Assembly (NCBI GenBank): GCA_040143965.1
Contig: JASJQH010000223.1
Location: forward strand, 1-20,657
Direction: 5' to 3'
DNA: 20,657 nt
Source of the DNA: Basidiobolus ranarum
Lineage: Eukaryota; Basidiobolomycota; Basidiobolomycetes; Basidiobolales
Under the pieces are notes generated by a model. It had not been told where the DNA came from. It saw only the letters and a program-made list of their open reading frames with translations, and made no database searches. The position numbers were made by a program, and so were the translations under genes. The stretch's first letter is position 1, and each line of letters opens with the position of its first letter. Positions 11,101 to 20,340 of the stretch are shown one piece after another.

Positions 11101-13903
11101 TGGACTCATGTTTGACATAGAGAAGTTCGATCAATCGAGTAACAATTTCCGAATAAGTCATTTCCTCGAGTTCGCAGGTAGAACCATCAACCTTCTTACC
11201 GAACCAAGGCTTTTGGAAATCGGAATTGAGACGACGAATGTAATAGTCCTTCTTAGCTTGAAGAGCAGCACCACGCTTCTCTTTAGCAAGACTGAAGATT
11301 TTATCATCCATCTCCTTCCAGAAATGAACAGCACGAGTGGCAACTTTGTGAATGGGTTCACCTAATTCGGAGCGAACGGTCATAATACCACCAGCTTCAC
11401 CCTTGTAAGTCTGTTCCCATTCATGATCTTCAACACCAGGTGCATCAACAATAGCCTGCTTAACATCGAGAGCAGCCTGACCTTCAGCGGCAACCATGAC
11501 TCTGGAACCAAGAAGGACACCATCGAATGGCATAGGAGGATAACCGAATTCGGTACTCCATTCACCAGTGATGTATGGTAGGGTATCATCGGCTCCACCG
11601 AATCCAGAACCAACGACCAAGATGATATTTGGTTGTTGACGGACAGCAGAGTAAGATTCCAACATAGGTTGATGAGCATCTTCGAAGCTGTGATGACCAC
11701 CAGCACGACCACCAGTCCATTGCATCAAAATTGGCATATCAGGGTTGGCAGCAGCAATAGCAATAACCGATCTAATAGCAGCGGTAGCTCCTGGTTTGAA
11801 TGAAATATGACGAAGTCCAGCATCCTTGAGGTTGGCGATGATTTCGTTGGCATTATCCAAGGAAGGAACACCAGCGGCACAACAGATACCTTCGATAGGT
11901 AATCCCTCACGACGCATAGCCTGGATAGTGGGGTATTGGAATCCCCATTGGAATGGATTTAAGAAAAGCATGTTGACAGTTATTCCTTCACCAGCTTTAG
12001 TCATATCCATAATGCTTTGGACTTTAGCACGAAGATGTTCGGGACTAAAGTGACCACCACCAGCCAACTCAATATGGTAACCAGCATTGATGGTAGCACC
12101 AACGAATTTCTCGCTAACAGTAGCAGGAGTCATACCAGGAACCATGATCGGTGGTTTACCAAGGAATCTACTCATTCTAGTATCTACATATACACGACCA
12201 TCAGTGGAAGTCTTAACCAAACGTGGTTGGAAATCCTTGGCCCAGTTTTGAGCATAACGAACAGCGGATTTTTCGGTATCGAACAAATCAGCCTTGTAAG
12301 AAAGCTCAGGGTTACCACCCTCAAGAGTACCAGCCAAAATGATTCTGACACCAGTACCCTCTTTGTTTCTATGAGTAAGACCACCAATACCTGAAGTAGC
12401 TCCAGGGCCAAAGTCAAGAATGTGAGTGACTGAGGCATTAGTAGCGGCCTCCCATTGAACAGGAAGAGAACAGATTTGATCAATCAAATCTAATGTAAGT
12501 CTATCACTCTCTCGAAGGTCGTTTCCGGAATCAGTGGAATAGACGGGGATAGTAAGGGACTTCACATCGAATTCCAACTCATACTTTTGAACATCTTGAG
12601 CAAGTAGTTCGGCAGCACCTTTAAGATAACTACTATGGAATGGAGCAGTGATGGGAAGGAAACGAGAAGAGAACTTGACCTTACGTTGGGAGTGAGGTAC
12701 ACGTCCTTGGTCCAAACCAGCAGGAGCCTTGATTTTTCTAAGGGCCAAATTTAAACCATACAAACTCTGAGGGTGACCGGTACAAACAAAGTTACGAGGA
12801 CCGTTGGTCAATGTCAATTTGATTTGACGCTCTTCGGGTAAATGAGAGTTTGTGGAATTGACATGTTTGAGTACTTCGTCTTTGCGTAACCCGGTAACGG
12901 ATAACATTGGAGTAGGATTACCCTCATTATTGGAGAGAGAGTCTTGCAAAATTGTTGGTGTCAAGGTAGTGGGTGGGTAAATTTGGTGTGCACGGGTTCC
13001 GATCCAGAAAAGTAAACCAAGAGCCTTTTTGGTGTTGTCGATCAGCTCTTCCTCGGAAGCGGATGCGGAAATGGCAACAGCAGATATGATACCTTGACTG
13101 TGACCAGTTGTTCCTGAAATAAGTTTTCTAACTTGATCAGGGGTTTGGTTGAGAACCTTTATCATAATGTGATAGTGGAGTAACTGAGTCAACCCAATAA
13201 GAGGAAGACTGACAGGAGCAGAAATCAAGTAAGCTTGATCGGGCTTGGATTCGGGGTTTTCCAACCAGCGAAGAACATCCAAACCCTTAGTATGAATAAT
13301 ACGAGCCTCATCATCGTTGGCTAGATTACGAAGAACACCAGCCACCTGTTGGATGAAAGGTCTGGCAAAACCTTCATAAGTGACAAAAATATTGTAGAGT
13401 TCATCGAAATATTCTTCGATGTTGCCTTGACCACCAAATATGGCGAAAAGAGATGCGTGTTTGTCTTCGACGGCAGTGAATAAAGCGGACTTAGGACTGG
13501 TATTTTCTTCGAGTAAACCTTGATCGTTTAACAGAACATAAGCTTCAAAGTAAGCTTTGATAACGGCGTTTCTAGCCTCAGGGACAAGACTTCTAGTAAC
13601 AGCATGAACATCATTAGACTTCAAGTATTGCTCTCTGAAGTGAGAGAAAACAGTTTGAATAACAGGGAGGAGTTGCAAATTCTCGTCCTTTTTGTTGTTT
13701 TCGATAGCGTAGCTTAAGAACTTGGCAGCCAATTCTACCTTTGTAAGCTCTTCAGAAGCAGGATCGGCAGGCTTGTAAGTGGATTGGAAATCTTCACGAA
13801 TTTGTTCGGCAGAGACCCAGATATCATTGGGAATAAGGATAGTAATTTCAGTTTTGCCAAACTTGACAGCCAAAGGACGGAGAGAAGCGTTGGAAGCGAC
13901 CAT
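2168..13903 (-). CDS. Single-chain fungal type I fatty acid synthase (beta-alpha fusion, 3911 aa)
   Basis: This cytosolic megaenzyme makes long-chain acyl-CoA from acetyl-CoA, malonyl-CoA and NADPH. One intronless frame carries every activity in fungal order. Residues are numbered from the ATG at 13901-13903. Acetyltransferase: S269 in GHSQG, H423. FMN enoyl reductase: PIMVPGMTP around M591, GGHH at 737-738. Hot-dog dehydratase: DYNPIH with H1581, HGMW with H1598. Malonyl/palmitoyl transferase: S1826 in GHSLG, H1998. ACP: phosphopantetheine site S2243 in GGKST, after an Ala/Pro-rich linker (about 2165-2205). Ketoreductase: TGCGKDSIG from 2713, Y2871 and K2875. Ketosynthase: C3336, H3576, H3617. 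C-terminal phosphopantetheinyl transferase: D3801, E3843. Every key residue is intact. The length matches yeast Fas1 plus Fas2. The same frame is open eight codons further up to a GTG at 13925-13927, but the first ATG has A at -3 and G at +4 and is the natural eukaryotic start. By analogy the product should form the closed barrel, here alpha/beta-fused as a homohexamer. Confidence 0.97.
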   Translation of the reverse strand: MVASNASLRPLAVKFGKTEITILIPNDIWVSAEQIREDFQSTYKPADPASEELTKVELAAKFLSYAIENNKKDENLQLLPVIQTVFSHFREQYLKSNDVHAVTRSLVPEARNAVIKAYFEAYVLLNDQGLLEENTSPKSALFTAVEDKHASLFAIFGGQGNIEEYFDELYNIFVTYEGFARPFIQQVAGVLRNLANDDEARIIHTKGLDVLRWLENPESKPDQAYLISAPVSLPLIGLTQLLHYHIMIKVLNQTPDQVRKLISGTTGHSQGIISAVAISASASEEELIDNTKKALGLLFWIGTRAHQIYPPTTLTPTILQDSLSNNEGNPTPMLSVTGLRKDEVLKHVNSTNSHLPEERQIKLTLTNGPRNFVCTGHPQSLYGLNLALRKIKAPAGLDQGRVPHSQRKVKFSSRFLPITAPFHSSYLKGAAELLAQDVQKYELEFDVKSLTIPVYSTDSGNDLRESDRLTLDLIDQICSLPVQWEAATNASVTHILDFGPGATSGIGGLTHRNKEGTGVRIILAGTLEGGNPELSYKADLFDTEKSAVRYAQNWAKDFQPRLVKTSTDGRVYVDTRMSRFLGKPPIMVPGMTPATVSEKFVGATINAGYHIELAGGGHFSPEHLRAKVQSIMDMTKAGEGITVNMLFLNPFQWGFQYPTIQAMRREGLPIEGICCAAGVPSLDNANEIIANLKDAGLRHISFKPGATAAIRSVIAIAAANPDMPILMQWTGGRAGGHHSFEDAHQPMLESYSAVRQQPNIILVVGSGFGGADDTLPYITGEWSTEFGYPPMPFDGVLLGSRVMVAAEGQAALDVKQAIVDAPGVEDHEWEQTYKGEAGGIMTVRSELGEPIHKVATRAVHFWKEMDDKIFSLAKEKRGAALQAKKDYYIRRLNSDFQKPWFGKKVDGSTCELEEMTYSEIVTRLIELLYVKHESRWLDNSLIAIVGDFMRRLEERFITKEQPSKLQSFKELDRPLETVEKFLEAYPKAATQLITTEDSQYFISLCLRLGQKPVPFVPVLDNNIEFWFKKDSLWQTEDLSAVLDQDVQRTCILQGPVAVRYSTKVNEPIKEMLDNIHEGHISALKERYYNNDDSLIPEVEYLGGSPILTQPALKDVKVSVKDNVKIFETPDSGALPPVDEWLELIAGPKYGWARALLTSTSIIQGKLFVDNLMRKVFRPRLEQKVEVRYGANEKVESITVSDKRSWSQSAHLESASSVSIEAKINDNVIDVILYEQKDGVAVPFLSKYIYNPAQGYATIHEVMEGRNDRIKQFYWALWFGEGSHSDLSDDPNEKFVAKNEQVLGHEITKFCQTVGNQAELYVDRGQKVLCAPVDFAIVVGWRSIIKTIFPKIIDGDLLRLVHLSNGFRLIDGASLLKRGDVVDTVSEIEAIVNTESGKMVEAKGVVIRDNKPIMEVTSKFLYRGNFTDYENTFQKIAETPVRVAVQTEKDIAVLKSKEWMNWEENAPELTPGAEIIFRLNSLLKFKNKTLYSSVLTTGTVTMKISTKEVIQIATVEYESGESYGNPVTEYLKRVGQPIEQAVNFSNGGYSVMPQGDEFSSVFNAPASNEPYAVVSGDYNPIHVNPYFADFAELPGTITHGMWTSASTKKFVEIFAADNCPQRVTAYDVNFQSMVLPNDRLETKLSHIGMKNGKKIIKVETINQNNVKVIEGIAEIDQPVTAYVFTGQGSQEQGMGMALYASSPVAKKIWDFADNHFLVNYGFSIIDIVRNNPKEKTIFFGGEKGKAIRRNYMSMTYDTIDQDGNTKVLPLFPGITEKTASYTFTSPTGLLSATQFTQPALTLMEKAAFEDMVAKGLVQNDCVFAGHSLGEYAALASIGNVLAIESLVDVVFYRGMTMQVAVERDSQGRSNYGMCAVNPSRIGKTFDDIALRYVVDAIAHQSNGLLEIVNFNVENQQYVVSGELSNLDSLANVLNFLKIQNIDLQNLLKTMPMEAVKEQLSSIIAKTLDKAAAKQAQDGIITLERGYATIPLKGIDVPFHSSFLLGGVTPFRAYIARKISQSNVDVNVLTHKYIPNLTAEPFEVTKEYFENVLAITNSPRIHKVLKNWSEDSVSSPAQQQKLGYTLMVELLAYQFASPVRWIETQDKIFKDFGVERLIEVGPGPVLVGMAERTLKSKYQAYDDALTHRRSNLCYIKNEKEIYYSFEDEAPAAPAVTAAAPKAAAPVSAPVAAAPAPVARGPASAVSDAPITATEVLHVIIAQKLKKSLDEVPLSKAVKDLVGGKSTLQNEILGDLQKEFGNVPEKSEETTLEELGKNLGNGFSGSLGKHTSTLVSKMMSSKMPGGFTLTNARGYLSSTYGLGNGRTEAVLLYGLTMEPATRLGSESEATAWLGSVAQLYAKKTGISLGSSGGGGASGPVAVGAVMNSAEFESLQVKQNALIRKQLEAFAKYLDQDLRAGDKAFEEQKIATLQLQQELDQWVAEHGEVYAQGILPVFSALKARRYDSYWNWVRQDALNLYFDIIFGRLTAVDRDVTAQCLHVMNRATPALVKFMQYNIDNLDTEKGETYKLAKELATTLLENCEAVLDASPVYKDVTIPTAPQTHVNEKGDIIYKEVPREQVRKFADYVKEMTNGSKMTEYSNREKVQHDLLRVYKIIKHQNKIKKTDKLVLKSLYKDVIRSMSMNPKILSDKEHKTRKSNRPNTGKKEVVPFLHLKKQTAHGWEFDQRYTNIYLDVLLNVAKEGVTFENKMVLMTGCGKDSIGAEILKGLLSGGAKVVVTTSRFSRGVTEYYQSIYRRHGSKNSCLVVVPFNQGSKQDVHALIDYIYEQDDRKGLNWDVDYIIPFAAIPENGREISDIDSKSELAHRIMMTNLLRMLGYIKTKKQEFGFKTRPAQVILPLSPNHGTFGGDGLYGESKIALETLFNRWYSESWGSYLTITGAVIGWTRGTGLMSGNNMVAEGIEKHGVRTFSTQEMAFNILGLMHPTIADISETGPVWADLNGGLQYIVDLNQISASLRESIRKTSEIRKAIVAENAIDHKTIHGPSAELFYKSHIAKPRANLKLQFPELKNYSELKSLNHLQGMLDLEKVIVATGFAEVGPWGNSRTRWEMEAFGEFSLEGCIEMAWIMGYIKHHNGPLKNGKSYTGWVDFKTGEPVDDRDVKAKYEKDILKHCGIRLIEPENFNGYDPENKNFLQEIVIDQDLEPIEVSPEEAAHFKRKHGDKVDAFEIKESGQWLVSFKKGAAIFVPKALRFDRLVAGQIPTGWDAARYGVPKEIIDQVDVITLYVLVSTVEALVSSGITDPYEFYKYVHVSEVGNCSGSGMGGSLSLQKMYKDRLLDKPVQMDILQETFINTMPAWINMLLLSSSGPIKSPVGACATAVESVEIGIETISSGKAKIVIVGGYDDFQEEGSYEFANMKATSNAEEELARGREPGEMSRPTSTTRSGFMESHGSGVQILMSAKLAVQMGVPIYGIIALTNTATDKEGRSIPAPGQGILTTAREIRGKTESPLLDIKYRARQLKNRRKQIKAWVEEELEYLQEELETFKASGKTDVSEQEFVSERSEHIQREAYRQEKEALALWGNDFWKQDPRIAPIRGALASFGLTVDDIGVASFHGTSTKANDKNESEVVNKQFAHLGRKQGNCCPGIFQKYLTGHPKGAAAAWMLNGVMQVLGTGIIPGNRNADNVDEKLQDYEYILYPSSTIYTDGVKAGILKSFGFGQVGGEVLVIHPDYVLAALTESEYNAYKQKTQDRQAKAYRYLHDSFAGVAGLVQVKNAPPYTPEQESKVYLNPKARATYDEKKKTYSYDKSDLNSAQVESDPALTKQLIALTGNQKGVGVDVVMISSLKLEEAKTSLTATELDYCFAKPDPTASLAGKLAAKESIVKAIVSLGGEKIDIKEIEITAAESGAPKAVFSSKAQEVVDSTGLKEIKISISHSGSYAVAVAAATL

Positions 13904-14127
13904 ATTTACTATTAGATTTTTTAACACAAATGCAGAGAATATGAATGATCACGAAGGTGAAGATTAATGCAATATAGATGAGGAAGTAATGATTAATGGA
14001 ACAAGAGATGAGAAACAATATAACACGGAATACAAGGGAATATTGTAAACAGAAACGGAATGGGATTCCTTGTCGATGAAGCTTTGCCGAAAGGCTTGTG
14101 TAGAGAAAAAGTAGGGGGAGTTGGCGG

Positions 14128-14210
14128 TTTATAAAGAATTTCTTATCCTTGCCCCGAGAAAAATTCCTACTTTGTCGAAGTTGGATCGATCTGGTTGGCT
14201 CACTAATTGG
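14128..14210 (-). promoter_or_regulatory. Candidate FAS promoter (CCAAT box and TATA box)
   Basis: On the minus strand CCAAT (complement of 14206-14210) is followed by the palindromic TTTATAAA (14128-14135), respectively about 305 and 230 nt before the FAS ATG. This order and spacing suit a fungal TATA promoter with a 5' UTR of roughly 100-200 nt. The CCAAT-binding (HAP-type) complex is a common activator of fungal metabolic genes, which is family knowledge and not seen here. No INO-type CATGTG element was found nearby. Confidence 0.45.
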
Positions 14211-14463
14211 TGTAGCTTGTTGAATCAGAGTATCTCTTCAAATTAAATTATCTCAATGATAGCTGGGAGGCGATTCTTACCCTGTGAAAGTTACCGGCAT
14301 TTTACCGCTGAGTGAGCAAGTTACCAAGTGACCTAAACATTCCGCGCAGGTTAACACCCCGTTGATAATTAGCATGGGGTGATTTGATTGGACCTAGAGT
14401 TCCGCTGAGAGATATTCGATAGGGAGAATTTTGGGGTGAGGGGCGTGATCAATGTAGAGCGAA

Positions 14464-14509
14464 TCAGATCTCTTGAAGTTTGCAGTTGGGTCTTTTCTGA
14501 GAGATCTGA
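14464..14509. repeat. Perfect 10-bp inverted repeat upstream of FAS
   Basis: TCAGATCTCT at 14464-14473 and its exact reverse complement AGAGATCTGA at 14500-14509 flank a 26-nt loop. Each arm contains AGATCT, itself a palindrome. It lies about 560-605 nt upstream of the FAS ATG, beyond the TATA and CCAAT boxes. It could be a paired binding site for a dimeric regulator or form a stem in a transcript. Confidence 0.5.
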
Positions 14510-14755
14510 CTGGAATCTATTAGTTCGAAGTGAAGACCATATATGGAGTGTACAATTCACCATTTCGGACCCCATCGTCGTATCCATCGCGTATCCCCAG
14601 TTGTCAGCTACAATAGAGCTCGAACTTGAATAATTTCCCACATTCGTTAGATGGAGTAGTAGCAATAGCAGCATGTCTAGTTATATGAGGAGTTGCGTGA
14701 CAACCAAGTAAATCCTACTACTAAGATCAATATTGACATCAGTTCCAAGTAAGGA

Positions 14756-14822
14756 TTAACCCTAACCCTGGTTTAAAGAAAGATATAGATTTGCGTGAAT
14801 ATATTAACCCTAAGATCTTTTG
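14756..14822. repeat. Interstitial telomere-like repeats (CCCTAA type), two patches
   Basis: AACCCTAACCCT lies at 14758-14769 and a single AACCCTAA at 14815-14822. Both match the TTAGGG telomere repeat common in fungi, read as CCCTAA on the plus strand. They lie about 0.85-0.92 kb upstream of the FAS ATG. Confidence 0.6.
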
Positions 14823-14937
14823 TCTGGTTTAACACAACGATGGTCTAATCTTATACATATCTAGAAGGTAAGTCTGGGTTTATTTAATTTCGAGGTTTCT
14901 GTCTCTCGAGAAGATTTGTACATTCAACTAACATATA

Positions 14938-15002
14938 TAGCTTTGATTGAACCATTATATTGGCCGTTTGGATGATGTAGCTTTGATTTAACCATTCTAT
15001 TG
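14938..15002. repeat. 25-nt direct duplication, period 40
   Basis: The 25-nt unit at 14938-14962, beginning TAGCTTTGATT, recurs at 14978-15002 with two mismatches. The offset is exactly 40 nt. This looks like a small decayed tandem duplication in non-coding DNA. Confidence 0.6.
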
Positions 15003-15122
15003 CGTGATGCGGTGTATGTGCTATTGCTGTTACATTGCGGGTATCTAAGGAACTTAAATATATGAAATATCTCGCATAATCTTAGACGGGCTTCCAGTCT
15101 TTATAGGGTACATACATACTAT

Positions 15123-15141
15123 CCCCGCCCCGCCCCGTCCC
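15123..15141 (-). other. C-rich tract; G-quadruplex-capable on the minus strand, tandem GC boxes
   Basis: CCCCGCCCCGCCCCGTCCC on the plus strand gives four runs of three or four G on the minus strand, separated by 1-2 nt. That fits the simple G3+N1-7 quadruplex rule. It also holds two overlapping GGGGCGGGG GC boxes, a type of site bound by C2H2 zinc-finger factors. It stands out sharply in AT-rich surroundings, about 1.2 kb upstream of the FAS start. Confidence 0.55.
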
Positions 15142-15651
15142 ATTAAATGGCCAGGACTTCACTTATCTGCAACCATGTTGATAGAGGACCTTGAGCCTAG
15201 ATAGACTTGAATTCGCCCGACGGTGTGTTACAATGACTAACTCCTGGTGGCTTGTTGAGTTTTATACGTCTCCTAGTCTACACACAATAAATAGCAAGTC
15301 ATAGATATGCGCCACATTCCACACAAAATGGGGACTCCGCGGTGTTAAAAAACTGGTTTATTAATTTGCCCGATCTCCAGAGTTTGTGCAGCCTAAACGA
15401 CCTCCTTGACTAGTACTTCAGCCGCTGTCAAGAGCAAGTCTACCCATCACACCAACGGTACCAAATCCACATCACCACTCGGTTCTTGATGATAACCTAT
15501 CATCACACTTCGATGACCCGTCGATTACACTTCTATCAGTTGGAGACCCAAAGAGTGCCATACCTCGGTTAAATGTTTCGGAGTGAATACAGGTTAGCAT
15601 TTCACAAGCCCAAATGTACTAGAGATCGGAATAGTCTAAATCTCCAGCATA

Positions 15652-15662
15652 AACCTAACCCT
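15652..15662. repeat. Degenerate telomere-like repeat
   Basis: AACCTAACCCT is a two-unit CCCTAA motif with one C missing from the first unit. It belongs with the other telomere-like patches of the window and has the same orientation as those at 14758 and 17068. Confidence 0.4.
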
Positions 15663-16586
15663 GATGGCGGTATTGAGCGTGCATTCCTCAACACCCATTC
15701 GAATATATCAGTGCAAAACTAAACGATATCATCAAATTCGCCATCAAATTTAAATGTCTGCAGTCGATACAGATCGACGATGTTTGTATTTGCATCCGTT
15801 TATATCTAGTATGGAGGATACTATATTTATGGAAGTTATAATAGTGCTTCGATATCTCTTCGGGCTTACCTTGGGTTTACCTTAGCTTTACCAACTTGAG
15901 CCAGGGCTCTGGGTTGAGGCTGTTCACGTAATTAACGTCCATTTTCAATTCGGTTGATACTGTATTTCCTAATAAGGAACCGATACTTGAGGCACCCTCA
16001 TTGGTGAATAGCTATCAACGTGATGTTGGACAAGCGTTGTGAGTGGATCAGTGCTCCTTGTACTCGCAAGGTAGAAATGGGTAACAATGCATTGCAGACA
16101 CTAAACGATGATCAAGACAAAGTCCAATGTAATATTGGGTGACTACGAAGTCTAAATCGTCTCGGCAGAATAACTGAAGATAACGTACGAATTGACTATC
16201 TATGATGGAACTTGTTTACAAATAACTGATAGCTTGCTACCAAGTGATGTGTCCTACAAGATGCGTCCCGAATGGTGTTATTCCCAAAATAGGAGATGCA
16301 TTGCTTAAATTCACCCAATAGTGGAATCATTGATTGGCCATATATCCCGAACGTGACCATTAGGAATAATACTGATAGATTATGATTAGCGAGTGATTGG
16401 ATAGATATGAGATCTCTGGCTATCACTCATTGGCGTAGAATGGTGCTAAGGAAATGAACGTAAATGAATGGGGAGCTAACATTAAGTGTAATAAATACGA
16501 AAGCAACGTAATGCTTTATTGTAACGTGGAAGGCCGAGAGCAATCGCAATTCTAACAACAGCCAATACCCATAAATTACCAGGAAA

Positions 16587-16903
16587 TTACCGGTTTTCAG
16601 TAACAATGAGGCAATTTCTGATTGGAAACGAATGGGTATTTTTGGTGCTTCCAACGTGGCCAAGTCTAAAAAGACCAACTCCACATTTATAGAATTGAAC
16701 TGATTTCTTGAGCTGAAAGAAATACGGGTCGTTCTCTTTCTTACCTCACTTTAGAGCTTATGTGTTTGTGTGTAAGTACTTATCACCTGACCTGTTGATT
16801 GCCAAATTTGAGTAGAAACTAAGAGTGGAATCAACAATATCGTAATAAGGAAAATGGTAACAAAACAATAACAAATTAATAATAGCACTACAAATCCGTG
16901 CAT
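16587..16903 (-). other. Weak candidate for a small two-exon membrane-protein gene (80 aa)
   Basis: On the minus strand an ATG at 16901-16903 opens 39 codons (16787-16903), rich in Val, Leu, Ile and Phe over the first 30 residues, like a membrane anchor. A possible 74-nt intron (16713-16786) with donor CAG|GTGATA and a strong pyrimidine-rich acceptor TTTCTTTCAG leads in phase to 41 more codons and TAA at 16587-16589. Intron length matches the real introns of this window. Against it: the hydrophobic run may simply reflect T-rich DNA, the donor is not ideal, and I recognise no family. A different frame (about 16427-16750) is also open here, so the coding frame is unsure. Confidence 0.15.
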
Positions 16904-17067
16904 ATTGACAGTTACATTGGCTGTTGCATATTATTTGTGCACTCCTTAGTCTAGTTCTATTAGACCGCCTTGTATCCCCTTTAAATCCGCTTTACATCCC
17001 CTGATTATACTTCTATATTAGATAGCGCTGGATCGAACTCTATCTATCTTCACCATCATTAGTCTAG

Positions 17068-17083
17068 CCCTAACCCTAACCCT
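17068..17083. repeat. Interstitial telomere-like repeat, nearly three units
   Basis: CCCTAACCCTAACCCT is the longest perfect telomere-like patch in the window. It lies about 290 nt beyond the SulP stop codon, in non-coding DNA. Confidence 0.65.
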
Positions 17084-17345
17084 TCTTTTGCCTGATTTCT
17101 ATAGATAACATTGTCTCATTTCCAAAAGATGATGTTGTAAGATATCTGCTATATGATAATGATGATATCTAGCATATACCAAGCTATTCATGGAACAAAT
17201 GTCATTGTATGTGCCTCAATGATGTCTATGGTTTATTTTCTTCACAGAATTCTAGGATCCTTCTTGACAAAAAGTATCAGATCTTGTGGGGGGTTTCTGT
17301 GGAATATGAAGATATAAATTTACAAATGTAGGATGAGGATATGCA

Positions 17346-17357
17346 TAGTATATATAC
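17346..17357 (-). terminator. TAGTATATACTA palindrome in the SulP 3' UTR
   Basis: A perfect 12-bp palindrome starts 10 nt after the SulP stop codon. It contains TATATA, which resembles the yeast-type polyadenylation efficiency element. Assignment as a 3' end signal is tentative. Confidence 0.3.
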
Positions 17358-17367
17358 TAAAGACTCG

Positions 17368-19718
17368 TCATCTTGGGGGCTCAATACTGATGGCAACATC
17401 TATATCTTTTTCAGGATATATTATAGCTGAATTTCCAGAGCTTTGTGCTTCTTCTTCTTGAGGTTGAGGCTGGGGCTGGAGTCGTTCCAAGTGGTCAAGA
17501 ACTTCCGTAATTTGTTGACAAAAATGCTCTGATCCGATCATATCATAGAGACCAGAGGTTCGGAAAACTCTCAAGTGTTGTTCCCGTAGATTGATGAAGT
17601 AAACACCAATTCCACGACCTCGATAATCACATATGATTTCTAAAAGAATTTGAATGGCACTAAGACATTTGTTGATTTAGTAAATGAAAGTAATTAGGAA
17701 AGATTAACCAAAAATAGTACCTGGCATCAACCTCAGTCATGTTTTCTACTTCGAAGACAACATTTTGAACGGGGCTCAAGTATGGTTTTGCCGAGGGATG
17801 TACTCTAAAGTCCCCATATTGCTCACTACGACGTAGACGATCCTTTAATGATCCAGAATTGGCAAAATGGAGAGGCTCGTTAATTTTCAGCATTAGTAAA
17901 CCTTCGGTGTGAACTGCCTCAGGAAAGTCCCGAATTGGCTTGAATTTATCGTTACTGCCGGGAATACGACCCTAAATATTGAAAGATGAGTAAACATCAA
18001 TTTCATCGAATAAAGTCGAATCGAATGATTGACTGGTACTTACCAGGATAGTGATAGAGGGCTTGGTGCTTCTCTTGACCAGAGTCAACAATGCTAAACT
18101 AATGGATATAAAAGTACCAACTTCAATCCCGACCACAATTGTCAACACAAATGTTAATACCATCAAAGCCAAATCTGAGACAGCTCGGATTTTCCACAGA
18201 AAAGCGATATCGCTAGGTGCGTCAAGGACCATCCCAGTCCCAGCAACAAAAATCAATGAAGAAAGCACGGCTTTTGGTAGAAACTGGAAGCACGGCAATA
18301 GATATACAATAGCTACAAATACCAGCAAAGAGCTTACTAGGCCGGCCATCTGGGTTCGAGCTCCAGCTGAGTTGGCCAATCGGCTTCTCGGCATAGATCC
18401 GAAAGCTGGCATTGCTTGAAATAAAGATCCAGCAACATTGGACATCCCTAGTGCAACTAGTTCTCGGTTAGGTGAAACTGAGTAGTTATGGAGAGTGGCA
18501 AAGTCTTTGGTGATCGCAGCGGAAGATACGAAACCAAGCAACGCGATTAATACTGCTGGTACCGATAGTTCTCTGATACGATTATGGTCAAAGATTGGAG
18601 GGAGCTTGGGAAATGGTATAGAGCCTTTCTCAAGCTCACCCACAATGAGCACCCCTTCATTTCCCCACCCATAATACCAACAGAAAACAGTGGAAATAAT
18701 CACTACCATGAGAAATTCGGGCAAGTATTGAATAAAAGGTTGCTTGAATCGTCGTTTAAGACCTTGAACGATGAAGAGAAAGCCAACGCTAATGAAAGAT
18801 ACGGTAGCAGTTAATACATGCGTAGAGCTCAAGTTACGAATGACAAAAATCAATTTCTGCAAAGTTGTATGATCGCGAGGAGTAATTAGGCTATCCAGTC
18901 CCAGTAGTGTAATTGATTGTCCTACGAGAATAATCACACCAATAGCTGTAATAAACCCGCGAAGCAAAGCTCTTGACAGCAATGAATCTAAGAATCCAAC
19001 TCGAAGTAGCCCCAAGATAAGAGTAAAAATACCAGCAAGAAAGCTGATGACTGATGCAGTCGCTACTGCCTCAGAAATCATCATCTGAGGATCTGTTATA
19101 TTTGCTACTCGTGAGGCTACAGAGAAACCAACTAGAATGGCTGAAACAGATTCCGGCCCAATGCTTATTTGTCTGTTAAGTTTCATTTAGTATATAGAAA
19201 TCCATGGTACTTTATAAAAGACAAAACCTACCTTGACATACCAAAGAGTGAATATATAATCCCCGGAATACATGCTGTGTATAATCCATAAACCGGTGGG
19301 AGCCTAGCCAGGGCTGAAGCATAAGATAAGCTTTGAGGTATACTTAAGCAGACTACAGTCAGAGCACTAAAGATATCACCGCCGAATAATTTAAAAGAGT
19401 ATTCTGGGATCCACTTGAATGCTGGTATATAATATTTGAAACGAGTGGTAAGGTCTTCCATGTTCCAATTGGTTTTGGATCGTGACTCCTCATTATACGC
19501 GAAAGAATCTAGAGAATCGGCTATAATGGTGATAAGTACTTGTAAGATAAGAGTGAGGCAGAGTTTTTGCAGGCTATGTTGAAGATTTTCTTGTCGAAAT
19601 ACAACTCATTACCTGAGTGTGTCGAGCTGTAGCTTCCACGTCTAGTCTGACCGAGATTAGGTTGTGGCGTTTCAAGTAAACCTTCAGTTTCCTCGGTATC
19701 GTGTGAATAACGTAACAT
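17368..19718 (-). CDS. SulP/SLC26 family anion (sulfate) transporter with STAS domain, five exons, 688 aa
   Basis: This membrane protein probably moves sulfate or a related anion with H+ or by exchange. Minus-strand exons in order are 19613-19718, 19232-19520, 18044-19172, 17721-17971 and 17368-17659. Introns are 92, 59, 72 and 61 nt, and all joins stay in frame. Residues 1 to about 75 form a polar cytosolic tail. The SulP signature runs from GGDIFSAL through SIPQSLSYA and LPPVYGLY (about 80-116), then LFGMSRQISIGP across an exon join. A long multi-pass membrane region follows, with PAFGSMPRSR in the core. A C-terminal STAS domain spans roughly residues 530-645, with VVFEVENMTEVDASAIQ formed across the last splice. 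The tail is Pro/Gln/Glu-rich. The length is usual for the family. Exon 2 has two in-frame acceptors 12 nt apart (start at 19520 or 19508). An upstream in-frame stop at 19725-19727 supports the chosen ATG. Sulfate as substrate is inferred from the family. Confidence 0.92.
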
Positions 19719-20018
19719 GCCACTTTAACCCAGTTTGTATTTTTCTAAAGCTGAAAAAGTAAGGGCTCGATAAAAAACACGTTTGTAAGTGACCTTTGAA
19801 TTCTAGTTGGGAATAGCATGGGATACATATAGAAAATAGAGTAATTGTTGTAGCCAAGGATGGCATCAAATTTGAGCAAATGGAAATTATAATACCCGGG
19901 GGATTTCTTTTAACTCGACTATCCAATTATCAGTGGCTTACTAGGTCCAAATTTGTCTAGCGTTTGGGGAAGAAACTAGGTATATATGGAATATTTGTTG
20001 TGTGAACAACACTACTTG

Positions 20019-20025
20019 TCACGTG
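20019..20025. promoter_or_regulatory. TCACGTG E-box upstream of the sulfate transporter
   Basis: TCACGTG lies about 300 nt before the SulP ATG at 19718. In budding yeast this is the Cbf1 site (CDEI) at which Cbf1-Met4-Met28 activate sulfate uptake and assimilation genes. It is the only CACGTG I found in the non-coding DNA of the window. Use by an equivalent bHLH factor here is an inference from motif and neighbour. Confidence 0.45.
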
Positions 20026-20140
20026 TAACACGAAATTTGACTGCTTTACTCTATCGCTTGCCAGAGGTTTACTTGGATGAAAATGTCAAAAATTCACCAA
20101 GTCATCAGTATTAGTCATTAACAGCGATATAGAGTCAACG

Positions 20141-20183
20141 CTAGGAGTTCTATAAAATCACCACTAGGAGTACTATAAAATCA
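20141..20183. repeat. 20-nt tandem duplication, period 23
   Basis: A 20-nt unit beginning CTAGGAGT and ending ATAAAATCA occurs at 20141-20160 and 20164-20183 with one mismatch. Each copy contains CTATAAAA, so the repeat duplicates a TATA-like element. It is about 430-465 nt upstream of the SulP ATG. Confidence 0.65.
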
Positions 20184-20340
20184 ACTGTTGACAACCTAGG
20201 CCATGTCAATAGATAATGCGCCTTGATAGTGATCGAGCGTATCATACTATTATTGCTGGTGCACTTGCAGACTATTCCAAAGCTAAATCCGCAATATAGA
20301 TGATTCCAAGTCCATCAGCTTTTAATAGAAGTATTTGCGA

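Larger units (their letters stand above)
13904..17367. other. 3.4-kb intergenic region upstream of FAS, no recognised gene
   Basis: The stretch runs from the FAS ATG to the SulP stop codon; both genes read leftward. No frame gives a protein I recognise; the longest open stretches are about 80-100 codons, as expected by chance in AT-rich DNA. I found no tRNA (no TTCGA-type T-arm in context), rRNA or transposon ends. It does hold the FAS promoter, a 10-bp inverted repeat, telomere-like repeats, a 25-nt duplication, a C-rich tract and one weak two-exon gene candidate, each listed separately. Intergenic stretches left of FAS are only 478 and 241 bp, so this is unusually large. Confidence 0.7.

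Noticed and set aside
13904-13927. Upstream GTG start giving eight extra FAS residues
   Set aside because: GTG is not a normal eukaryotic start. The ATG at 13901-13903 has a good context, and conserved FAS sequence begins just after it.
14369-14674. 101-codon minus-strand frame upstream of FAS beginning with a run of leucines
   Set aside because: The leucine run is too short for a typical signal peptide. The rest is low-information Ser/Thr/Asn-rich sequence with no recognisable domain, a competing frame is open on the other strand, and it overlaps the inverted repeat at 14464-14509.
15677-15840. 54-codon plus-strand open frame in the large gap
   Set aside because: It is short, AT-rich, lacks a start codon in good context and shows no known motif.
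16196-16750. Long minus-strand stretch with only one internal stop (TGA at 16427-16429), possibly a decayed gene
   Set aside because: The translation is hydrophobic in a way expected from T-rich DNA, no family is recognisable, and an open stretch like this can arise by chance across the frames of a 3.4-kb gap.
13904-17367. tRNA, rRNA or transposon in the large gap
   Set aside because: I found no tRNA T-arm and anticodon-arm combination, no rRNA-like conserved block, no terminal inverted repeats with target duplications and no transposase or reverse transcriptase motifs.
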